A stretch of 64,000 bases of DNA from Armigeres subalbatus. Its lineage: Eukaryota; Arthropoda; Insecta; Diptera; Culicidae. Location of the stretch: NCBI RefSeq assembly GCF_024139115.2, contig NC_085140.1:157258452-157322451 (forward strand), written 5' to 3'. Below, piece after piece: positions 55,703 to 64,000 of this stretch (within the stretch, counting starts at the first letter, position 1; each line of letters opens with the position of its first letter). Below the pieces are notes generated by a model, which saw nothing but the letters and a program-made list of their open reading frames with translations, ran no database searches and had not been told where the DNA came from. A program made the translations under genes and the position numbers.

Positions 55703-56232
55703 TGTGCCGACAAGACCCCTCGTTTCGGTAACCCAGGCCGGCACAGCGCTATGCTTCCCGATGACAGTGCGCAAAGAGAAGAAAATTGATGTACGTCGCC
55801 AGAGAACACCATACATCTACGTAGTGTACAAGACTAAACAAAAGAGAATGGAATAGAAAAACCACCCATGTCGAAGTTACTAATTCTATTGTCTAAAACT
55901 TAATCCTAAAGTAAATATAAACTATTAATTGAAATATTAAAGCTATTGCCTAATTGCTAATAGTACGGATTGATCTTTGGTATGTAATAAGCCTAAATTT
56001 AAGTATCGTGAAGATATATATATAATCGAATATGCTATTCTGTAGGCACATTGTTGTAACTGCTTGAGAATCTGCGACCCACACCTCCTTTGTTATTCGT
56101 CAACCAAAATTGTAAGTTTTGATGAATAATTAACTGAATTAAACCTAATAAAATCTAATTTAGCTTTAAGCTAACGTACCACACAATATCTGCGTTTGCT
56201 GAACGGAATTGGGAATCCGAATAAAACCAACA
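55703..56232 (+). repeat. BEL right LTR (530 bp)
   Basis: Longer than the left LTR by 32 bases, 27 of them right behind the initial TGTGCCG. The extra segment lies between two GCCG words, so the left LTR may have lost it by recombination between them. AATAAAA-type polyadenylation signals occur near both LTR ends. Confidence 0.9.
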
Positions 56233-56860
56233 CTGTGGTTGTGAATCTCAAGAAGGACAAGCAACGAGCGAAAGAAGCCGCAGGAGAAGAAGGGTAGAGC
56301 CCGTGTGGCAAAGGGTGCGCCTTCCAATGGCAACGGTAAGCGAAAAGACAGAGGCAAAGCGATCATTGTCAAGTCTGACGATAAAAGCTATGCCGATGTA
56401 TTAAAGGCCATGATGAGTGACAAAAAGCTTACTAACCTAGGAGGTGACGTCAACTGCATCCGTCGAACGCGGAAAGGCGAGATAATTCTCGTCCTAAATC
56501 GGGATGCTGCTCAGAAGAGTGCTGAGTATAAAAAGTTGACAGAGGAGGTACTGGGTAATGGGGTACAAGTGAGAGCCCTATGCCCAGTATCGGTCATCCA
56601 GTGCCGCGGCCTGGATGAAATAACCGAAGCTGCGGACCTGGTGGACTCCAGGAATCCGAGATTCAGTTACGTAATAGTTTTGCTGGGATGCCACATTCCA
56701 AGTGCCTCTGGCTGATGCCAAAAAGGTACTAGAAGCTGAGGCTAAGCTGAAGGTGGGCTGGTCGGTATGCTCGTTGACCATAATCCAGCCACCTCACTCC
56801 TGCTATAGGTGCCTCGGCTACGGTCATAAATCCTTTGACTGTCGGGGTCCCGGATTCTAT
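56233..56860 (+). pseudogene. R1-like ORF1, C-terminal half (broken)
   Basis: After the BEL duplication the frame continues briefly (VVNLKKDKQRAKEAAGEEG) to a stop at about 56296. It is picked up in another frame from about 56305 to 56700 (SDDKSYADVLKAMMSD; VNCIRRTRKGEIILVL; ALCPVSVIQCRGLDEITEA) and again from 56702 (PLADAKKVLEAEAKLKVGWS) to the knuckle C-x2-C-x4-H-x4-C at about 56800. This is the R1-clade ORF1 layout of an RNA-binding region followed by zinc knuckles; only one knuckle remains. Confidence 0.75.
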
Positions 56861-56864
56861 CACA

Positions 56865-57045
56865 AACGCCCGAATGACACTCGCCCGAATTCCATTCGCC
56901 CGAATGACAAACGCCCGAATGTAACAGTCGCCCGAATTCCATTCGTCCGAAAAGACCAAATGCCCGAAAAGACCAAACGCCCGAAAAGACCACTCGCCCG
57001 AATGGACCGTTTGCCCGAATGGACCATTCGCCCGAATAGGTCATA
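56865..57045 (+). repeat. minisatellite of CGCCCGAATGA-type units
   Basis: About a dozen imperfect 12-18-bp units built on CGCCCGAATGAC and CGCCCGAATGGACC. It begins exactly where ORF1 breaks off. The frames on both strands are artefacts of the repeat. Confidence 0.8.
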
Positions 57046-57099
57046 TATACCTCCAGATTCTATACCAACATTTTATTTTTTCTAATCATATTAAAAGAA

Positions 57100-57534
57100 A
57101 AAAATATACCAATAACCTGGAATATATGAACGTTCCAGTTTGTCTAGTTTTTCTTTCTTTTCTGCCATTTTAGATATCTTCTTAGCCTGCAGTGGTCGTC
57201 GGGTATAGTGGTCGCATTTCTTCCGTCTAGTTAGAAATGTTTTGGAACGCTGTAAAACGTAAGACTCCCTCGTTTCAAAAGCGTATTCCACTTATTGCAC
57301 CTCCCTATAATGTTATTGGAAGTTCGAGGGTTTAGGGTATTTTCTTAGACCGATCATAGTGATGGGGAGAAAAGTGGGTCTCTAGTGAACTTTTTGTGCG
57401 TTGATTGGCGACCATTCACATGAGTGCAGTACGTTAGCCATGATGGACGTTACGCATTACGGACGTTAGGGATAATGTACGTTAGGCATAATGGTCGTCT
57501 GGCATAATTCTGCCTTCTTTATGTCATGGGCTGT
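57100..57534. other. no gene; ACGTTAGGCATAATG-type short repeats at 57440-57505
   Basis: 57100-57430 shows nothing. At 57440-57505 a unit of the form ACGTTAGGCATAATGG recurs about four times, and once reversed at 57905-57925, after the inverted repeat. Confidence 0.5.
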
Positions 57535-57895
57535 TCTTTTGGTCACGGTGTGTTTGTCCGAAGAGGCTTATTTTCAAAAAATCAGTATCTCTAAAACACT
57601 CACTACACGAAAGTACAGGTTTCCCTCTTTCACGTAGGTGCATTTTTAAAATGTTCTATCGGGGGTCATTTTTCCATACATTTTGGGGGGGCTTAAATCG
57701 ACCATCATTTGAGATTTCTATAGAGTTTGCACCAAAAACAGTGAAAAAAAATAAAAATTGTTCTAGATCCCCCGATAGAACATTTTAGTTTACTCATTAT
57801 ATGAAAGAGGGGAGCCTATACTTTCACGTGGTGGGTGTCTCAGAGATACTGATTTTTGAAAAATAATATTTCCCCTTAGACACACCGTGTGGTCA
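57535..57895. repeat. inverted repeat, arms ~130 bp
   Basis: The left arm (GGTCACGGTGTGTTTGTCC, AAATCAGTATCTCT, AATGTTCTATCGGGGG) is mirrored on the right at about 57765-57895. The middle encodes nothing. It probably is a MITE inserted into the ACGTTAGGC repeats, which continue on both sides. Confidence 0.7.
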
Positions 57896-58005
57896 TTTAT
57901 GTATAACGTCCATTATGCCTAACGGGTACACATAATACTTGCTCACATAAAAAAAATCACGTTTCTTCGGGCAAGATTTTCGATCCTCCTTGAATGCCTT
58001 TGTTA

Positions 58006-59061
58006 CAGGGGTTAGACAAAAAGGTTGAGATAGGCAAAATTTTGCCGAAGTTCAAGTCAGCATAACTTTGCGTAGAATGATCCGATTTTGATGAAATTGG
58101 GACCATTGGACGCAGAAACTCTTCTAGTATACTATCTCCATGTAAAACCTGAGATTGGTCCTCGGCCACCGGAGATGTTCCGGGTTTTCCAAGAGTACGT
58201 TCAAGATGCATTTTTTGCACTGCTTGTCATTTTATATGACGTTTACTTTCATCTTGTTTTATGCTTTGTCCAGAAACTAGAACTAATATGCCGACCAATG
58301 GTGGCTGTAGATTGTGAGTCTATCAAAACTACGCATAGATATGGCCATTTCCGTAAAAACGGTCCCGGGAACATGCTGAAATGATAACAGATCGAAATAA
58401 TGCAAATATGAGTATCTAACTTCATGGCTTTGCGAGACAATGATTACAGAAACATTTCCAAAATGATAGTGTCCACTGCCACCCTTATAGCAGGTTCCAA
58501 GGGGCTTCCCGGAAGAGTCGGTTTTGGCACCGTCTGGAACCATGCATATATGGGTGTCAAAATTCATGTTTTCTCAAGACGATGAATATAGGATCTTTAT
58601 TAAAGATATATATCGAGGACTGTATAACTCTCTGGCCAATTTGTAACAGGTTCCGGATGTTCTGCGAAAGTGATATTTATTCAGGGTGTATGGCCAATCC
58701 CGTACCGTTTTCACAAAAATGGCCATATCTCTGTGTATACCTAATGGATTTTGGATCTGCAGCCAGCTTTGGTGAGCATATTAGTTCTAGTTTCTGGGGA
58801 AAGCATAGAACAAGTTGTCAGTAAACGTCACATAAAATGACAAGCAGAAGAAAAAATGCATTTTCAACATACTCTCGAAAAACCCGGAACATCTCCGGTG
58901 GCCGGTGGAGCATCTCAGGTTTTGCATGGGGATAGTATACTAGAAGAGTTTTCGCGTCTGATGGTCCCAATTTCATCGAAATCGAATTTTTCTACGCAAA
59001 GTTATGCTGATTTGAACTTCGACAAAATTTTGCCTATCTCAACCTTTTTGTCTAACCCCTG
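58006..59061. mobile_element. TA-flanked foldback (CAGGGGTTAGACAAAAAGG ends)
   Basis: TA at 58004-58005 and 59062-59063. The tips are identical over at least 36 bases (CAGGGGTTAGACAAAAAGGT, then TGAGATAGGCAAAATTTTG). Arms extend inward about 370 bp. The middle (58400-58620) contains two units with ATATGAGTATC or ATATGGGTGTC words about 142 bp apart, resembling the units of the TTAA composite. Non-coding; the frames inside are mirror images of each other. Confidence 0.8.
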
Positions 59062-59063
59062 TA

Positions 59064-59934
59064 TATCTTAACATGAAAAAAGTGCTAAGGTAACAAACTT
59101 TTTATAGGCAAAATGAAGTCTGTAATCCTTCCCGTATGCCGATTGTAATCCAAATCGCTGATGTTTTCTGAAAACAAAACTTTGGTTGATCTCAGCCATC
59201 TTAAAATCAAATAGTATATACTCTGGATCTAACGTATATTGATAAATGTCGTTCCATTAATGAACAAAAGGCTGAATCATACGTTCCCGTGTTTTAGCAT
59301 TCATACCAAGGGAACGAATCGACGGTGTTGACCTCCGCTTACAGTTCCGTGAATTGTGAACACTTCAGCAAATTGTTGTGGAGCAGTTGAGAATGTTCCG
59401 TCAATTATCCAAATCTTGGCTTGTGCTTACAACATTGAATGATGTGTTGAAGGAAATAGAAAGATCGTCCCATCATTACCATGGATAGTCGATCGCAAGA
59501 AAGGTTCTGCGTCCAATGATGTCATATGGCATCTATCGATATGCACATATATATCGTCACATTCTGATGGTTATGAGGGTACATCACGTCGTCACCGGCG
59601 TTACATTATACAAACAATTTGCTTGAACCTTAATACTTAGGGAAGAAATCATGTCTTCAATACATTTAGAAAGAACAATGTATGAAGAAAAGAAGGGCGA
59701 ACTCCTAGTTGCTCCCTTATTTTTGATGATTGGTTTAACCTTAGTAAGATGTTGGGGTCAATATGACCCAAAACGAAACTTCAAAGTAGAATAACTTTTT
59801 ACCTGATAATCCGATCGTTCTGAAATTTCTTGACTTTTAATATTTTGTGGAAATGAAGCATCTGACATGAAAAAAGTATTTTAAGGTGCAACAGGAACGA
59901 CCCCACAAAAAAAGTTACGAATAAGATGTTAGGG
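59064..59934. other. no gene seen; GGGTCAATATGACCC palindrome at ~59755
   Basis: 59064-59740 looks unique. A 15-bp palindrome GGGTCAATATGACCC begins at about 59755; its close relative GGGTCATATTGACCC is at about 62196, just outside the right arm of the structure below. Confidence 0.45.
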
Positions 59935-60169
59935 TCACGGTGCCCCGGTAGACCGTTATTATAAAATAAAAATGTCCATCAAAACCAAGTACAGGGCTCG
60001 ATTCCTGTGGTAATTCTGCACCTCTGGACCAATTTTTAAAAAAATCCCTAGGAGGAATCTCGAGAAATCTTGATTTGAAGTTTTTAGTTAAGAAATTTCA
60101 AAAGAATCCATATAAGAATCTAAAAATACCACCAAAAACCCTGATTAATCCACCTAGATAGATGTTCTT

Positions 60170-60380
60170 CTTGTACCTGGCGGGTCGGAAGTAACCACCA
60201 GCTTTGTAGGGTTGCTGTCCGGCATTCTTGAAATATGCCCTGCCCATCGTACCCTTCCAGCTTTAGCTACCTCCTGGGTACTTGGTTCGCGGTAGAGCTA
60301 GGCGAGCTCTTGTTTCATCCTTCGCCGCCACATACCATTCTCTTGCACAACGCCAAAGATGGCCCTAAGCACGTGTTGCC
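60170..60380 (-). pseudogene. RTE-B C-terminal fragment
   Basis: On the minus strand it matches the end of RTE-B: a WRRRMK-like segment, LYREPSTQEVAKAGRVRWAG and RMPDSNP. Only about 70 codons survive, diverged from both larger copies. Confidence 0.65.
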
Positions 60381-60439
60381 GTTATTAAAACCATACATAT
60401 TTACAACTGTCTTAAGTATGTTTTTGTATGGCTAATTTC

Positions 60440-61622
60440 CTCGAGTTTAGTATAAGTATTGCTTTTCATGTTTAATAGAATGAAAGGTAAAAATTAATTT
60501 TAATTTAGCCTCTATGTTCATAATGGAGAGAAGTAAGACCAGAGCTCATGTAGAATAATAGTAGTTAGAAGCTATTATACTCGATCACAGCACTTATTAA
60601 TCGATCTTTGCTGCCAAATCTCGTCAAAGTTCTAATCAACGGACTAGATGATATGTAAGCCAAGACATATTCCGGTACCTCTACAGAACTCTGAAACATG
60701 ATAATTCAAGATATGGAACTGCGGCTTTTTCCAGCTGCTAGCAAAACCATCAATTGCTTCCTCAAAATCATGCTCGAGTTTCAAAGAGTTGTATCTTGCG
60801 TACACTTTTTTGAAATAATTCAGAACCTGCTGATTGAAATATTAATTAGAAAATTGTTAATGTTTAAGCAGATTAACTTATCGTGACGTAATCCGAGAGA
60901 TCGGGATTCTAGTGAACTCTATGCAATTTGTTGATGCCTCATCTAAACTTGGTTCACCCATAAATTTACTCAACATGGCGCTTCTCGAGCAACTTTAAAA
61001 TCGTATTAACAATTCCGAACTAGATGTGTAGTGGCGTAGATAAGCAAAAGGTTCATTTTGTTTCTTTGTTAAAGTGTTTTTAAAAATTCAAAAATTGAAT
61101 ATTTTATCTTCGTCGTAACCGAAAACCCAAAAGAATATGCACAAAGCTTGTAAAATTCTTTCTTTCTCTTGTGCATTTTTCCTGATGTTTTCCTGATCCC
61201 GATGTTCTATATGCCGAGCTCACTCTTAAAAATTGTAGCTTTTCCTTACCGCCATCTTTGGAGTCATTACCAGTCCGATGATCCTTTTGCGGGGAAATCT
61301 CAGAATTTGATAAAGCTCCGTCAATTCAATTGTTACAGCATCTGACGAAGATTTATCCTGTTATATAATGCTAAACAACTACACTACTTTAAACAATTAT
61401 TTAAGCTGGTTTTTACATCAATTTCTTCCGTACTCCAATCTTTACTTCTGATGCTCGAATACATTTGGGAATACAATAAAAAAATACAAACTGAATGGCA
61501 TTCAACAAATAATCTGGAGCCTGCACGTGAATTCTTGAAGATAGACGGCTTCAAGCCATACAAAAAACATACCAAAGTCAGTTTGGTGAACCTAATCAGT
61601 TGTCAAAATTTATAATTGTAAT
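60440..61622. other. no gene seen
   Basis: AT-rich, unique-looking. The short frames at 60698-60886 and 61384-61575 have no domains. Confidence 0.4.
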
Positions 61623-61633
61623 AAAGGCAACAA

Positions 61634-61926
61634 TGGGGCCCTCCTTAGCCGTGCGGTAAGATGCGCGCCTACAAAGCAAGACCATGCTGAGGGTGGCTGG
61701 GGGCGATTCCCGGTGCCGGTCTAGACAATTTTCGGATTGGATATTGTCTCGACTTCCCTGGGCATAAAAGTATCATCGTGTTAGCCTCATAATGTACGAA
61801 TGCAGAAATGGTAACTTGGCTTAGAAACCTCACAGTTAATAACTGTGGAAGTGCTTAATGAACACTCTGGAAGTGCTGCGAGGCGGCAATGTCCCAGTGG
61901 GGTATGTAATTCCAATGAAGAGAAAG
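61634..61926 (+). mobile_element. Feilai-like SINE, complete
   Basis: An 11-bp duplication AAAGGCAACAA lies at 61623-61633 and 61927-61937. The B-box reads GGGGCGATTCC and so has lost its GGTTC start. A short internal duplication (CTGGAAGTGCT against TGTGGAAGTGCT) lies at about 61845-61880. Confidence 0.88.
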
Positions 61927-62194
61927 AAAGGCAACAAATGCAAACTGGTTGAAAACAACTTGGACCACTTTTTGGACGCCTTTGAAGGTATTTTGGGGAT
62001 ATTATTGAATTAAAATATACATTCTTTTGAAATTTCTCAATTAAAAACTTCAAATCAAGATTTCTCGAAATTCCTCCTAGAGATTTTTTTTAAAAATTGG
62101 TCCAGAGGTGCAGAATTATCACAGGAATCGAGCCCTGTACTTGGTTTTGATGGACATTTTTATTTTATAATAACGGTCTACCGGGGCACCGTGA

Positions 62195-62457
62195 GGGTCA
62201 TATTGACCCAGAAATGTAAATGCTTATAAAACAGTCAAATTATAACCGGAATACAAAGTTTATATACCGTTCTAAAGATAAACTCATCAATTTTGTGGCT
62301 ATGTGGTGATATGCTGGTTCTGGAGACAATGGCCACCGAGAAACGACTTCCACGGGGACCTTGTCGGTCATATAAGGGGAGCATAAAAATCGTTCCATAT
62401 ATGCCATTCGATCGCTAATTCTTCATATATTCTCTTAAAACGGCAATTTATGGTCCA
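62195..62457. other. no gene; lead-in to the satellite array
   Basis: Contains the GGGTCATATTGACCC palindrome and words such as GGCCACCGAG...CCACGGGGACCTTG, which look like a strongly diverged first satellite unit. Confidence 0.4.
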
Positions 62458-63480
62458 TGAGAGGGCTTCCGACGAAAGTGGCCACTCCTGGTACATGCAA
62501 GGTGCCCCCGAGGAACCCGCAGGAGGGGACATTTCCGTTTTAGCACCAAAATATATCGTGCGGCGGCTCTGTCGTCATGATTTTCCACAAAAAAGATGAT
62601 AATGCGCTTGAAATCGATAAAAGACCACATTTGCCACTCCTGGTGCATGCAAGGTGCCCCCGGGGAACCCGCAGGAGGGGACATTTCCGTTTTAGCACCA
62701 AAATATGCCTTGCGGCGGCTCTTTTGTCATGATTTTCCACCAATCAGACGGTTATGCGCTTGAAATCGATAAGTGACCACATTTGCCACTCCTGGTACAT
62801 GCAAGGTGCCCCCGGGGAATCCGCAGGAGGGGACATTTCGGTTTTAGCATCAAAATATGCCGTGCGGTGGCTCTGTCGTCATGATTTTCCACAAAATAGA
62901 TGATAATGCGCTTGAAATCGATGAAAGACCACATTGGCCACTCCTGGTACATGCAAGGTGCCCCCGGGGAACCCGCAGGAGGGGACATTTCGGTTTTAGC
63001 ACCAAAATATGCCGTGCGGCGTCTCTTTCGTCATGATTTTCCACAAAATAGATGATTATGCGCTTGAAATCGATAAGTGACCACATTGGCAACGCCTGGA
63101 ACCTATGAGGGGGCCACAGGGAACCCGCAGAAGGGGAAATTTCCATTTTTACACCGATATAAGCCGTGCGGCGGCTCTTTTGGTGTTAGAACCTATGAGG
63201 TGTCCCCGGGAGCCCGTAGAAGAGTACATTTCCATTTTAACACCAAAATATGCCGTGCGGTGGCTCTTTCTTTGTTATTTTCTACCAAACAGATGGTCAT
63301 GTGCTTGGAGTTGATTAGTGATATTGTCTACTCTTGGAACCTTTGAGATGCCCTGCGAACCCGTAGGAGAGGACATTCTGATGGTTATATCAAATGTACT
63401 GTGCCGCTTGCGGCAGCTCTATCTTCGTCTATCATTGTCTACCCTGGCCACAAGTCTTCAAAAAGTTGGTTATGCGCTTG
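62458..63480 (+). repeat. satellite array, exact 152-bp period
   Basis: GCCACTCC or its relative begins at 62481, 62633, 62785, 62937 and 63089, exactly 152 bases apart each time. Units also share GGAACCCGCAGGAGGGGACA, AAAATATGCCGTGCGG and GCGCTTGAAATCGAT. After 63180 units are shorter and more diverged and fade out by about 63480. The overlapping minus-strand frames (62448-63146) repeat the same peptides because 152 is not a multiple of 3, and they are not genes. Confidence 0.9.
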
Positions 63481-64000
63481 AAATTGTTCTTCATTTGAAA
63501 TTGAGTATACTGAGTCAAATTAAAAAATAGTTTCTGGGCTACTGTGATGATTCCTTCGAACAGCTCTCCAAGGATTTTCTATTCCGCATCTCGATATTAC
63601 CATTAGTCGATGGTCCCTTCAATATCGACTCATAGAAGTTTGAGGTTTTCACCGATCGCCGTGGACAATGATATGAAAACGCAACATTTTGATATAAAAA
63701 AAATCTCTCTTTCTGTGAGACTCCTGCGGGTACCTTGTAGGTTGTAGATATTAAGTTCAGAATGAATGACCTATTTGATAGAAAAAAAACAAGATTAATC
63801 TACCTAGTGGTGATGGTGCCTTTATCGTTCGTTCAAAAGGGTTGAGAAATATATAAGAAAAGTCTAATATAACACTAATAGGTAGATAGCTCTTATTCGG
63901 CATTCTAAAACTTTCTGCTGAACGCAACTTATTGCAAGCCAATCGGATGAGCATAAGTGCCAGAAAAGTGATTTTCCCATGTAGCTGCTGAAATTAGTAT
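63481..64000. other. no gene seen
   Basis: AT-rich sequence to the window end with no recognisable repeat or frame. Confidence 0.4.

Larger units (their letters stand above)
49152..56232 (+). mobile_element. BEL/Pao LTR retrotransposon
   Basis: A 5-bp target duplication CTGTG lies at 49147-49151 and 56233-56237. Long terminal repeats at 49152-49649 and 55703-56232 start TGTG and end CAACA. The interior encodes one gag-pol polyprotein in the order finger, gag, zinc knuckles, protease, reverse transcriptase, RNase H, integrase, which is the BEL/Pao order. No envelope-like frame exists between integrase and the right LTR. Near-identical LTRs indicate a recent insertion, but two frameshifts make this copy defective. 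It sits within ORF1 of the R1-like element. Confidence 0.95.
47125..56860 (+). mobile_element. R1-like non-LTR retrotransposon (leader + ORF1), interrupted
   Basis: GC-rich leader sequence at 47125-47350 and 47969-48428 precedes an ORF1 beginning at 48429. ORF1 is cut by the BEL element after 49151 and resumes at 56233. It ends at a CCHC zinc knuckle (CYRCLGYGHKSFDC, about 56800-56841), the usual ORF1 C-terminus in R1-clade elements. Downstream ORF2 is missing: at about 56860 the text passes abruptly to a minisatellite. The 5' boundary is an estimate. Whether it is the same family as the R1 tail at 10394 cannot be told, as they do not overlap. Confidence 0.65.
59935..62194. repeat. inverted arms (~170 bp) enclosing 1.9 kb
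   Basis: 59935-60107 and 62031-62194 are reverse complements (for example GGTGCCCCGGTAGACCGTTA on the left, mirrored near 62170-62190). The interior contains an RTE-B fragment, unique DNA and a complete SINE inserted later. It may be a DNA transposon with long inverted ends. No transposase is seen. Confidence 0.65.

Noticed and set aside
49152..56232. Endogenous retrovirus with an envelope gene
   Set aside because: Domain order and protease/RT text are BEL/Pao, and no third frame lies between integrase and the right LTR.
62448..63146. Family of small proteins with the repeated text CPLLRVPRGHLACTRSG
   Set aside because: The 152-bp satellite read on the minus strand; the period is not a multiple of three, so frames rotate.
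62458..63480. CRISPR-like array (regular repeats)
   Set aside because: The repeats are contiguous 152-bp units with no distinct spacers, in a eukaryotic setting.

Overview
The window reads as intergenic DNA from a large, transposon-rich insect genome, most likely an Aedes mosquito. This is inferred from recognition, without a database search. The clues are many copies of a tRNA-derived SINE that looks like Aedes Feilai, two RTE-clade retrotransposon lineages, an R1-clade element, a BEL/Pao LTR retrotransposon with an N-terminal PHD-like finger, and a swarm of short inverted-repeat (MITE) elements. I see no bacterial or viral gene arrangement, no rRNA, no intact tRNA and no CRISPR. Almost every long open frame belongs to a retrotransposon.

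Layout. 0.1-9.4 kb: old palindromic repeats, a tRNA-like SINE head, opposed decayed RTE fragments, small MITEs, one SINE, and unique DNA with a TATA/Inr-like motif. 9.4-10.1 kb: a TA-flanked foldback MITE. 10.26-13.9 kb: RTE lineage A copy 1, split by an R1-clade insertion that has an 11-bp target duplication. 14.5-15.2 kb: another TA foldback. 15.89-26.16 kb: a TTAA-flanked, piggyBac-type composite whose inverted arms are built of about 152-bp satellite-like units. It has been colonised by an RTE fragment, a hAT MITE, an inverted SINE pair, a 104-bp hairpin and a full-length RTE lineage B copy. 26.3-33 kb: SINEs, a hAT MITE, a small cysteine-rich ORF (the only candidate host-type protein), a SINE split by nested foldbacks, and a minisatellite. 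33.07-36.4 kb: RTE-A copy 2 containing a TA-flanked element. 36.6-39.4 kb: SINEs, MITEs and a second minisatellite. 39.69-42.79 kb: RTE-B copy 2 on the minus strand. 42.9-46.4 kb: three more TA-GGG foldbacks. 47.1-56.9 kb: an R1-like element (5' leader and ORF1) interrupted by a foldback and by a young BEL/Pao element (49152-56232). 56.9-63.5 kb: a minisatellite, three inverted-repeat structures and a 152-bp satellite array.

The insertions can be ordered because many target-site duplications are visible and the two RTE-A copies act as empty sites for each other's insertions. All reverse-transcriptase genes carry frameshifts, stops or deletions. The BEL element is the youngest (LTRs almost identical) but has two frameshifts in pol. 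The most unusual structure is the TTAA-flanked composite. Its 152-bp period and one internal block spacing (67 bp) recur in the satellite array at 62.5-63.2 kb.
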